Origin: Dysgonomonas mossii
GTDB lineage: Bacteria > Bacteroidota > Bacteroidia > Bacteroidales > Dysgonomonadaceae
DNA length: 64,000 nucleotides
Assembly (NCBI RefSeq): GCF_004569505.1
Contig: NZ_SPPK01000002.1
Location: forward strand, 868,001-932,000
Direction: 5' to 3'
The notes beneath the pieces are model-generated. The model saw only the letters and a program-made list of their open reading frames with translations. It made no database searches and had not been told where the DNA came from. Positions 1 to 9,500 of the stretch are shown piece by piece. The translations under genes were made by a program, and so were the position numbers. Positions within the stretch are counted from its first letter, which is position 1. The number at the start of each line of letters is the position of its first letter.

Positions 1-775
1 TATGTTCAACAGATTGAGTCCATTTTACAGGTGCTGTTAATTGTGCTATCAAATTGTCCTTTATAACGGCAGGATCTGTTTCTCCTACTGTAGACACATT
101 CTGATATACAGGACATGTAGGAACTGTGATAATTGTATTGTTTATAGCTTCCGACAATTTTACTTTTGCAGGCTCCATCAATGGAGAGTGGAATGCTCCT
201 CCTACTTTCAGCTTAAGAGCTCTTTTTGCTCCGGCAGCAAGTAACAATTCGCATGCAGCATCAATACCTGTATTAGAACCTGATATTACCACCTGTCCGG
301 GACAGTTATAATTAGCCGGTACAACTACTTCATTCTTGATAGATGCACATATTTCTTCTACTTTAGCGTCAGGCAATCCTAACACTGCTGCCATTGTAGA
401 AGGATTCATTTCGCATGCTTCCTGCATAGCAAGAGCACGTTTATAAACAAGATTTAAACCATCTTCGAAAGACATGGCGCCGGCTGCAACCAAAGCAGAG
501 AACTCTCCTAAAGAGTGACCCGCAACCATATCTGGCTTAAATTCATCGCCAATTGTTTTAGCCAATATTACCGAATGGAGGAAAATAGCCGGTTGAGTAA
601 CTTTAGTCTGACGAAGATCTTCGTCAGTACCGTTAAACATTAAATCTGTTATGCGGAAACCTAAAATCTCATTCGCTTTTTCGAACATTTCTTTAGCAAC
701 AGGAGATGTTTCGTAAAGGTCTTTACCCATTCCTACAAACTGAGCTCCTTGCCCTGGGAATACAAATGCTTTCAT
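1..775 (-). CDS. fabD: Malonyl-CoA:ACP transacylase FabD (C-terminus cut by window edge)
   Basis: FabD moves the malonyl group from CoA to acyl carrier protein, supplying fatty-acid elongation in the cytoplasm. The protein opens with MKAFVFPGQGAQFVGMG, the family's N-terminal glycine-rich stretch. The nucleophile elbow GHSLGE has its serine at about residue 88, and the catalytic histidine is in GAFHSPLMEP at about residue 196. About 258 residues are in the window; the family usually has 290-310, so the last few dozen are missing because the gene runs off the left edge, not because it is broken. The start is the ATG at 775-773, and a TAATTTTG promoter box lies about 45 bases upstream. The identification is firm. 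Confidence 0.95.
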   Translation of the reverse strand, partial: MKAFVFPGQGAQFVGMGKDLYETSPVAKEMFEKANEILGFRITDLMFNGTDEDLRQTKVTQPAIFLHSVILAKTIGDEFKPDMVAGHSLGEFSALVAAGAMSFEDGLNLVYKRALAMQEACEMNPSTMAAVLGLPDAKVEEICASIKNEVVVPANYNCPGQVVISGSNTGIDAACELLLAAGAKRALKLKVGGAFHSPLMEPAKVKLSEAINNTIITVPTCPVYQNVSTVGETDPAVIKDNLIAQLTAPVKWTQSVEH

Positions 776-817
776 TTTCAATATTTATAATTTATATAAG
801 CAATTCAATTCAGGGTG

Positions 818-825
818 CAAAATTA
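818..825 (-). promoter_or_regulatory. Putative -7 promoter box of fabD
   Basis: Read on the minus strand this is TAATTTTG, a match to the Bacteroidetes -7 consensus TAnnTTTG, 43 bases upstream of the fabD start. The match is visible in the sequence; promoter function is inferred from position. Confidence 0.55.
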
Positions 826-990
826 GTAAAAAAATGAAATATAAGACACTGATAATGCACAAATAAAAAAAGTATGAGTTAAAAAGACATACTTTACTTC
901 TTAATTCACTTATCGATACTATTATTTTGGATTGATGTAGATGATGCTTTTGCTGCCTCTTGCAAAGGTTATAGAATTACTAAAAAAGAA

Positions 991-1020
991 AGGCTAATGA
1001 TTATATTCTATCATTAGCCT
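991..1020 (-). terminator. Terminator after the rprXY pair
   Basis: Perfect 11-bp inverted repeat (AGGCTAATGAT at 991-1001, ATCATTAGCCT at 1010-1020) with an 8-base loop. Read on the minus strand it is followed by a T-rich run. It lies 21 bases past the response-regulator stop and so probably ends that transcript before fabD. Confidence 0.75.
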
Positions 1021-1040
1021 CTCATATATAATTGCAATTA

Positions 1041-1754
1041 TTACTCTGCGCTTTCTTCTTCGTTTACCGGAGCTATCAGTTTGTAACCTTTACCATGGAT
1101 ATTGATGATCTCAATACTTGGGTCAGGTTTCAATAGCTTACGCAATTTAGTGATGTAAACATCCATGCTACGAGCGTTGAAGTAGTTATCGTCCACCCAA
1201 ATTTGCTTTAGGGCATGATTTCTTTCCAGAATGTCGTTAGCATGAGCACACAATAGAGCAAGAAGTTCTGCTTCTTTAGTTGTAAGTTTAGTACTTTCTC
1301 CATTGATCGTCAAAATTTGTTTTTGAGTATCAAAGTTCATATTACCAAACTGATAAAGCTGTTGTTCTTTACTTCTTTTACCTTTCACACGACGGAAGAT
1401 TGCTTCGATACGAAGAACAAGTTCCTCCATGCTGAACGGTTTCGTGATATAATCGTCTGCTCCGGCTTTGAATCCTTCCAGAATATCATCTTTCATATTT
1501 TTGGCTGTCAAGAATATGATAGGTATTTCTGTATTGATTGCTCTGATCTCTTTCACAAGAGTGATACCGTCTTTTTTAGGCATCATAACATCCAATATAC
1601 ACAAATCATACTTTTCTTTAACAAAGCCTTTGTATCCAACCTCACCATCGGTGTAGAGGTCTGTGTCGTACCCTTTGGCCTGAAGATATTCTCTTAGCAA
1701 CATACCAAGATTTTCATCATCTTCACATAAAAACAGTTTCAATTTTTCTTCCAT
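1041..1754 (-). CDS. rprY: OmpR-family response regulator, RprY-like
   Basis: A 237-residue two-domain response regulator. The receiver domain (about residues 5-118) has the acidic pocket EDDE, the phosphoacceptor Asp55 in CILDVMMP, Thr83 and the switch lysine Lys105 in ITKPF. The C-terminal winged helix (about 130-230) has the OmpR-type pattern ending in IHGKGYKL. It is encoded just after a histidine kinase on the same strand (31-base gap) and the two form an operon closed by the hairpin at 991-1020. The opening MEEKL..FLCEDDENLG matches my memory of RprY from Bacteroides fragilis. The family call is firm; the symbol rests on overall resemblance and the kinase partner. Targets cannot be read from the sequence. 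Confidence 0.9.
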   Translation of the reverse strand: MEEKLKLFLCEDDENLGMLLREYLQAKGYDTDLYTDGEVGYKGFVKEKYDLCILDVMMPKKDGITLVKEIRAINTEIPIIFLTAKNMKDDILEGFKAGADDYITKPFSMEELVLRIEAIFRRVKGKRSKEQQLYQFGNMNFDTQKQILTINGESTKLTTKEAELLALLCAHANDILERNHALKQIWVDDNYFNARSMDVYITKLRKLLKPDPSIEIINIHGKGYKLIAPVNEEESAE

Positions 1755-1785
1755 AACTTACTTATTTACAGTTTATTTTGCTTAA

Positions 1786-3357
1786 CTAACTTTTACTCTT
1801 CATTATAGGCAGGCAAATTATAAATTTGGTGCCCTTCCCCAGCTCACTCTCGGCTTTTATTGTTCCTTTATGATCCTCTATTATTTTTTTTACGTATGCA
1901 AGTCCTAGTCCAAAACCTTTGACATCATGTCTGTTACCTGTTGATACCCGATAAAACCGTTCGAATATTTTCTTTACATATTCCTTTTTTATTCCGATAC
2001 CATTGTCCTCTACAGCGATGTACAATTTATTATTGCTGTTCCACGTTCGAATCATCAATTGCAAAGGAATATCTTCTTTTCTGTACTTCACGGCGTTATC
2101 GAGCAAATTGAACAACACATTTGTAATGTGCATCTTGTCTGCTTCGATTGCAGATTCGGTAGCCTCTAAATCGATATCAAGATTTCCTCCAAATTTTTCA
2201 ACTTTGATTTGGAATGTGTTTGCAACCCCTACCACAATGTCGTTGGCATCCAGTTCCTTGAGTTTTAGTGTAGCTCTTTGTTTTTCGAATAGCGACATCT
2301 GAAGAACTTTTTCTACCTGAAAACTCAATCGTTCCGTTTCGTCGTTTATTACCCCGGATATATGTTTAAATACCTCGGGTGATTTTGTAATAGCCCCGTC
2401 TTTTAACATCTGGGCGGCTAAAGATATAGTCGATACCGGTGTTTTCAATTCGTGGGTCATATTGTTCATAAAGTCATTCTTCATTTCCGATAAACGCTTT
2501 TGTCGGAATGTAATGTATATTATTATTATAAATGTAACCAACAAGATAAAAGTAAATATTATGGCCGGATACAAGAATGATACCTCGCTTGATAGATAGT
2601 GTCCTTTATCGGGAAAGTAAACTTTCAGATAGGTGACTTTATTTGGCGGATCATTCGGAAATAGTACTTGTTGATATGCATATTTCTTGTCTCTATCCAG
2701 AAAACGAGGTTGCCTATAAACCGGCTTATCATTTTTATCTACAACTTCGTACTGGAAAAGTAACTCTATATTATTGTTTTTTAATTCATTCTTTATCTTA
2801 GTCTCCAGATCTTTAAAGTTTATCCTTTCTTCTATAGGCACATCACTTGCCGATTTGAATATCCTGTTCAAGACATCATTCATGATATCTTTTTCATATA
2901 GGTATCTCTTTATCTGCTCTTCCTGTAGGTCGAAGAATGTTTTTGAGATCGCATTTGTGCCGCTTTTAGGCGACTGGAATACCTGTTTAGGCGGTGTTGT
3001 TTGTACCGTAGTCACATTGTGTTCCATATAAATGACTGTGCCGTCGGGCGCTGTCATCTTTGTTCTTTGCTGCTGTGTAACAGTTTCTTCCTGTGGCTGA
3101 TTTCTTAATGCCATAGAGCGATTGTAAGCCGCTGCATCCTTCTTCTGTGTTTCAATGAACGCTTCATCCAGATATTTTTTTGTTTGATCGAGTTCCAAAT
3201 TTCTTGAAATTTGAGCCAAACTACGGTTTACCGCTTCATTAAACTGATCGCTCCTCAATCTTATTGATTCGCGTAAATAGGTTATTTGTAAATACAACAG
3301 ACCAAAGAATGCTACAGCCATTATTGCTGCGAGTATCCAAATTGTCGATTTTTTCAT
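1786..3357 (-). CDS. rprX: Sensor histidine kinase, RprX-like
   Basis: A 523-residue inner-membrane sensor kinase. Transmembrane helix 1 is at about residues 7-27 and helix 2 at about 262-284, enclosing a periplasmic sensor region of roughly 235 residues. The HisKA motif MTHELKTPVS has the phosphoacceptor at His302. The ATPase domain shows NLLDNAVKY (N box), DNGIGI (G1) and GFGLGLAYV (G2). It is cotranscribed with the downstream RprY-like regulator. A close paralogue with the same HELKTP and FYRV.TGN.HDVKG patterns lies at 27096-28508, so the genome carries at least two RprX-type kinases. The signal sensed is unknown. Confidence 0.9.
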   Translation of the reverse strand: MKKSTIWILAAIMAVAFFGLLYLQITYLRESIRLRSDQFNEAVNRSLAQISRNLELDQTKKYLDEAFIETQKKDAAAYNRSMALRNQPQEETVTQQQRTKMTAPDGTVIYMEHNVTTVQTTPPKQVFQSPKSGTNAISKTFFDLQEEQIKRYLYEKDIMNDVLNRIFKSASDVPIEERINFKDLETKIKNELKNNNIELLFQYEVVDKNDKPVYRQPRFLDRDKKYAYQQVLFPNDPPNKVTYLKVYFPDKGHYLSSEVSFLYPAIIFTFILLVTFIIIIYITFRQKRLSEMKNDFMNNMTHELKTPVSTISLAAQMLKDGAITKSPEVFKHISGVINDETERLSFQVEKVLQMSLFEKQRATLKLKELDANDIVVGVANTFQIKVEKFGGNLDIDLEATESAIEADKMHITNVLFNLLDNAVKYRKEDIPLQLMIRTWNSNNKLYIAVEDNGIGIKKEYVKKIFERFYRVSTGNRHDVKGFGLGLAYVKKIIEDHKGTIKAESELGKGTKFIICLPIMKSKS

Positions 3358-3510
3358 TTTCTCTTAATATCCTCAGTCTTCTCTAGTCAATTAAATAATG
3401 CGATAATTATCAAACATTAACCTTTTGCACTGAACAACTATTTAACAATTGAGAGTAAGATATTGTTTAACATTTGAGGAAATAAACTTATATGATTTTT
3501 TTTTCTTATG

Positions 3511-3518
3511 CAAACTTA
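3511..3518 (-). promoter_or_regulatory. Putative -7 promoter box upstream of rprX
   Basis: Reads TAAGTTTG on the minus strand, matching TAnnTTTG. It lies about 155 bases before the kinase start, in the 171-base gap between the sprA stop and rprX. It implies a long leader, so the assignment is moderate. Confidence 0.4.
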
Positions 3519-3528
3519 TCAATATTTT

Positions 3529-6500
3529 TTATTGTACAAGTGTAAATTTTAAACTTATTCCAAAATTACTGTTGGTTGTTGGATAAGATGAGGCTGAAAT
3601 CAACGGTTTATTTAAAATCCTGTCATAGAATGCCCTTAGGGTGAGCGCACGGCTCAAAGTATAGTCGGCTGATATCTTTAATGTAAAAACTGTAACCCCA
3701 CTGGTCGCTTGGGTAAAATATTCCTCTATTTTTCTCAACAAGGCTTCTGATGATTTATAAGATACCTCTGTTTTTATATCCAGGTCATTGTTGAAATTCT
3801 TCGGTGTTCTGGATGTTAATCCTATCACCCTATTAAATTCATTGATACGGTAACCGAATCCCAATACAAATTCTTTTTCGAGATATTCGATGATCTGATA
3901 AGACGACATGTTCAGCGTAAGTGTACGCCCACTATTGTACTGAGCGTTGATATTCATGTTGTTATTCAGTATTCCTTCGGCTCCTATCAGGGGTCTGAAC
4001 AATTCTGTAATACCTACTGATGATATATTGTATGGAGATGATGGGATAGGGTTACCTCCGAGTACATCACGTATATACCCCAAGTCATCGCCTCCGCCTA
4101 TGGCTTGTTGCCAGCCAGAGAAAGAGCTGTAACTTCCTACCTGATAAAAGCAGCTGTAGGAATGACTCAACCTTAACGATCTGAACTTAGATTTAATAAG
4201 AGGGATATTGCTTAATCCATCGTAGGTTATGTTCCAATTCGGGAGGATAGACCATATAGATGGGAATGCCGACATGGAGATATTATTTACATCACGCCCA
4301 GTATAAGCTGCTATAAAAGCAGGAATGAGTACGTCTCCCGAGTTTGGGTTGACCGTTGCGGCATTTCCGCTTGCCAAACCATCGGGTAAGGTTACATTGT
4401 TGTACTGTTTTTGTAGCCTGTTTTTAACTATTTCCTTATAAGCTAAGAATTTGTCGAATGTATCGGATTGATAGTCATTTTTTGAGTTGCTGCCTCTAAG
4501 AGTTGTTTTTAGAGCAATAGTAGTCATAGAGAAGTTTCCGCCCAGTGTGCGTGGCATCCCTTTCGACATATATTGGATTTCAGTTCTCTTATTATTTTCG
4601 TAATTGGCATTAAGCTCTATTTTGAGGTTCTTGATAGGTTCTATCTGAGCTCTTAGTTCCAACTTTTCGGCACTATTATATACAGCAGGCGAGATATTCA
4701 TAGTGTCCATCACCAACCAATCTCTACTCAACGATTTGTTGATGAACTTTTCTCCTCCTTCGAGACCGAATGCAAAACCCAGCCCCGGAACAAGCCCGTA
4801 CTCATTTGTATCTTTCTGTCCAAACATATCTCCAATAGTTGGGATAAATCCCGAAAGATGTGTTTCTCTTCGTTTCGAGTAATTAATATTCAGAGTACGT
4901 AATGACATTAAGCCTCTGGCGGAATAGTCTATTATATCAGTAAGTAGCTGCGAGCTATTCGGGTCGTTGATCTTACTCTCGACGCTGATCAGGATATTTG
5001 CAGAATCTTTATTCGTTATTAATATTGTATTTGTATCTGTCTTTTTGAATTTTACAGAATACGGTTTACCGTCTAGCTTTGCTGATACCTGTATGTTTTT
5101 TGTATTCAGTCCGTGCCTTAGGGTGTATGTTGTATCCTTTCGCAATGTAATATCCTGAGTAAAGCGCCTTCTTTCAGGCTGTCTCTTTTCTTGCTGTCTT
5201 TGAGTTGGAGACTGTCTTCTCCTCGAATCGAATCGATCGTTTACTTTTTTGAGGAATCCCCATTTATTGTATAGAGAAACCATGTCGATGCGATTGGTAA
5301 AGTCTAGGGTTACATTATTGCTTATCGTATTTCCTACCTCTATTCCTTCTACTTGTGCTCCACGATCCCACTGATAGCCACTTGTGTAGCTGGCATTGGA
5401 TGTCAGCCAGTCGGTAGCCGGAATGTTCTTGAATGGCAATTGATAAGTTACTCTGGCTATCTGGCGATAGGATAGGGGACTTCCTAAGTTTCTGATACTG
5501 TGCATGACGGAATCTTTCCAGATCTCATAGTCGTTCCTGTTCAGTTTCTTATTTACCTGTAAGTATGGTTCTTCTATTTCGGCTCTGGTTCCCGATTGGA
5601 ATGAGAATTTCAGATTTTTTGTAAAATCCCAATTGATATTAAAATCTCTGTCCCATAAGAAAGACTGACTCCACGACAAGAACTCATTATTATTGCTTCC
5701 GCCCAATGAGTAGCTTTCTATGTCACGTAAAAGCGTCTCGCTATAATAACGGGTAATCCTTGAATTGAGGGCGATATTACTTGGCAGGTAGTTGAACCCG
5801 AGCGATTTGGCATACTTAGCCGCGCCGGATTTACTTTTTGTATTTTTGAAAGGCTCCCACGTTTTTACTATCGGGCTATAATTATAACCAAAAGTCAGGT
5901 TGTAATTTTTAGTTACATCGTAGACTGTACTTGGATTTTTAATCTCAGTCTGATTAAATGAATATCCGATATTGAAATTTGCCGGGTCGTAAGGCATTGG
6001 CGTCTTACTTTGTATATTCACTTTTATATTGTTGAGGCTTATACTCTTTGTGGTAGACTTTTCTTGAGCAAGACTTTTTATCGAGTCTTTTTCGGCTTTA
6101 GTTTCTACCAAGCTGAATGATTCTTTCAGCGTTACATCCTGATCGAACGGATCGTATTTAGGTGTTGTCGTCTGATTGGAGTATGAATAATACAGCGGCA
6201 AGCTAACCTTTGCCTTTTCAGGTAAAAACCTTCCCAAATCTATGTTTGCGGCTATGCTGTATGTATGATAGTCGTCTTGTCGTCTTTCCATCAGGCTTTG
6301 ATCCAGAGCTCCGAATCCAGCTGTCTCCTTCCGTCCCGAAACGCTGATGTTTCCCAGATCCGAAAGAGCAACATTCAGGCTACCCTGAGCCGCCCATCCT
6401 CCTTCTTCGTCGAAATCGGTCAGGCGAAGCTCGTTGATCCACACTTCACCCGATTTGGTTAGTCTGGAGTTGTTGCGGACACCGATCATGATTACGTAAA

Positions 6501-9500
6501 CATCAGATAAAGACGGATTACCCATTACACTTACTTTATTGTTTGGTTTATCAGGGTCATACTCATGGTATAGGGTTGTATAAGAAACCGTTGAGCCCGA
6601 CTTTCTTTTTTCTCTGTTTCTGTTCAGTTTTATATTTTTCAGTAACTCGAGAGGGAAATCAAACATATTATCTTTAGGCCATACCACAGCCCTGTCTCCG
6701 TTTCCATAATTGCCTTCGGGTGTTATTGTTAAAGGTATTTCATATTCATAGTAATTGTTCTTGTAGTCTGAACCTAAACGCATAAATACAGATATGTCTC
6801 CATTTGCCAACTCAGTTCTATTTATAAGATTTTCGGCATGTGTAAATAATTGTATGCGCTTATAGCGTCTCAGGTCGTAAGATGTATTCTTGTATATGGC
6901 TCGTGCATCTTCCGGATCGAGATTTGTCACGCGCATCGATAGCGATTGCTCATTTTCTTTGGTCAATTGTGTTTGGTCAGGATCTAGGGATCTGCTTAGC
7001 CCCGGAGGCAATACATAATTTACGGGTTTTCTTTCAGAGTTTTCTTCAATATTTACTGTCGAAATATCAATAGACCCATTTCCCATCTTAGCCCCACTTG
7101 TTAAGTCCTGATCGTAAACACGCCAATCACCTCTAACAAGCTGTAAGGTTCCGAATCGCAGCACTGTTTGTTGTTCAAAATCAGTCAGGAACATTCTCAT
7201 GAAACGGATGCTTTTGAAATCGTTGATATTTCCAACTCGTTTACCTTGGCGAATTGGAATTTTGAACTGATACCATTTTACCTTTTCTTCTTTTCCGTTT
7301 CGGAGCGGGACAGTTACTTCTCGTTCGTCTACAATATAGTTGCGACCGACATTCATGCTGTCTGGTTTCAGTGATACCCGATATTGGTAATACGATTCAT
7401 TTTCATTCAGCGTGTAATCCTGATCTATATCTTCTACATCGGGAACTCCACGTGCTGCGGTAGAATACCTTTCTCCACTCTGATCTGTCGGTTTCGAATT
7501 TCCTTCCGTCCCGTTATAGTATTTGTAGCGGTCGAGTATCCCTTTTCGCTCGCGGTCGTAGTCTGAGCCACGATAGAAATGGTATAAGTCTCTCGAAGGA
7601 GTATTGAGTGGAGAGAAAGGATCGTTTACCATTTCATCAAGCGTGCTTTGAGGTAACTTTGTTCTCAGATTGTCTAAGAAATCCTTATATACGCCGTATG
7701 TTTTTTCTTCCTCTTGATTCAATCCATTTAGCCCGACATCCTGTTTTTCGCGGGCAATAGCTCCCAAATTATCATCGAATGCATATACTGTAGATTGGCG
7801 CGTAGGTACTTTTCCCCACACAGTTTTTGTATATGCTGTAGGATCATCATTGACTGGTAGTCCGTTTTCGTAAAACTTTTTCCCATCTTTCAAAACATCT
7901 TCCGATATTTCTCCCAGATTGAAATAAAGGTCTCCTCCTTTGTGCGAGCTTGAAAAATCTTTTACAAATGGATCCATTAGCCAGAATTCAATATATTCGA
8001 TATTTGATGCTTCGAAGTCACGCACATCCATTTTACGTGTAATGCCCGCCCAGCGATCTCGTGGATTTAATAATTTCCCATCCGAATCTATTTTTTCTCC
8101 ATCCAGATTGTAAGGTCCCCTTTCGTTAGGGTAGTACGATAAGTTTAATGTTGGTATTGTTGCCGATTCTGTTTGTCTGATATCCCGGTTCGGGTATATT
8201 TCGGTGATACCAATTTCCCTTACATAGTGATCTGATAAAGAGTCACTATTTATATAACTTGGTGTAAGTGACGACCCTTTGCGTGTAAATAGCGGATCGA
8301 TGGTAAACCAAGATAACATGGCTCTGTTTTTTGCATATTGGATACTATCCGAAGGTTTATTCCCTGATATAGTAGGGGGATAAACATATTTAGGTAGTTC
8401 CTTCGGTGTTGACGCAAGATTCCATGCATAAGGGCTTTTGAGTTCGATGCGTGATTGCGACGACTCAAAATCATCGAGATAAGAGAATCCACCCGTATCT
8501 TTATTTTGGTAATGTCCCGGTATCATGTGCGCAAACTCACCCATAAAACTAATTTGAGAAGGCTGTGTCGCATTCACAAACGGTATCTTGTCAATCAGGT
8601 TGGTGAGCCACATCGATTCGGTTTTATATGATGTATTCAATCCCCATAAGGTATTATTGACAGATTCTTCGCCGATAACTGTTTTAGTGGTAAGGGGCTT
8701 TTCGTATAGATGCATAATTGTACCGCCGATGTTGAAATTCTTTGAGATATCGTAGCTCAGATTCAGCCCCATCATTGTTTTTCGCTGCATACCTAACGAT
8801 CGTTCCTCTAACGAAGCCTGTATATTGGCATCAGAATCTATCAGGTTCTGATTTATGATAGTGACTATACCCGATGTGTAGTCAACTATATAGTCTGTTC
8901 CTTCGGTGAGGAGCATACCATTGGCTGTAAGTTTAACTGATCCTTGTGGTATGTTTGTCGACATCAGGTCAATTTCAGCTTTACTGTTCGATGATCCTCT
9001 GAATGAACCGTATATCTTGAATTTGTTTTTTTCTGCGATTTGTCTGGCTACGGTCAATGTCGAGTCATATAATTGCTGGTAAACATACTTTTCTGCAATA
9101 ATAGGACTGCCTATTTTATTCGCCAGATGCTTTCCGAATGGTTCAACCACAGGGAATATAATGCGTCCGTTCTGAGACTGGACGGTATATCCTTCAAGAT
9201 AGTCGAAAATACCATCGCCTTTTGTTCCGTCTTTTTGGGTAACTTCTTTATTCTGAGAGTTCAATCTGTCTAGGTTCATCATCTTTATCAGAAGTTGATT
9301 TTTAATGTTTCCCTCAGGCAGATAGTTTATGTATGTACCTAAAGTGTCTGACTGATAGGCTATGTTTAATCTAAAACGGTCTTGTTGTATATTGCTTGCG
9401 CCAAGGGAGTAAATGTTTTTCATCATCAAATCCCATGTATATGAACGTGGAGACAGAGATATGGGCTTTAATAACTTAACAAACAAAGCACCTGATTTGG

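Noticed and set aside
8250..8492. Open reading frame of 80 codons on the minus strand within sprA
   Set aside because: It lies in another frame of the 2486-codon sprA gene, which has clear family features; the short frame has none.
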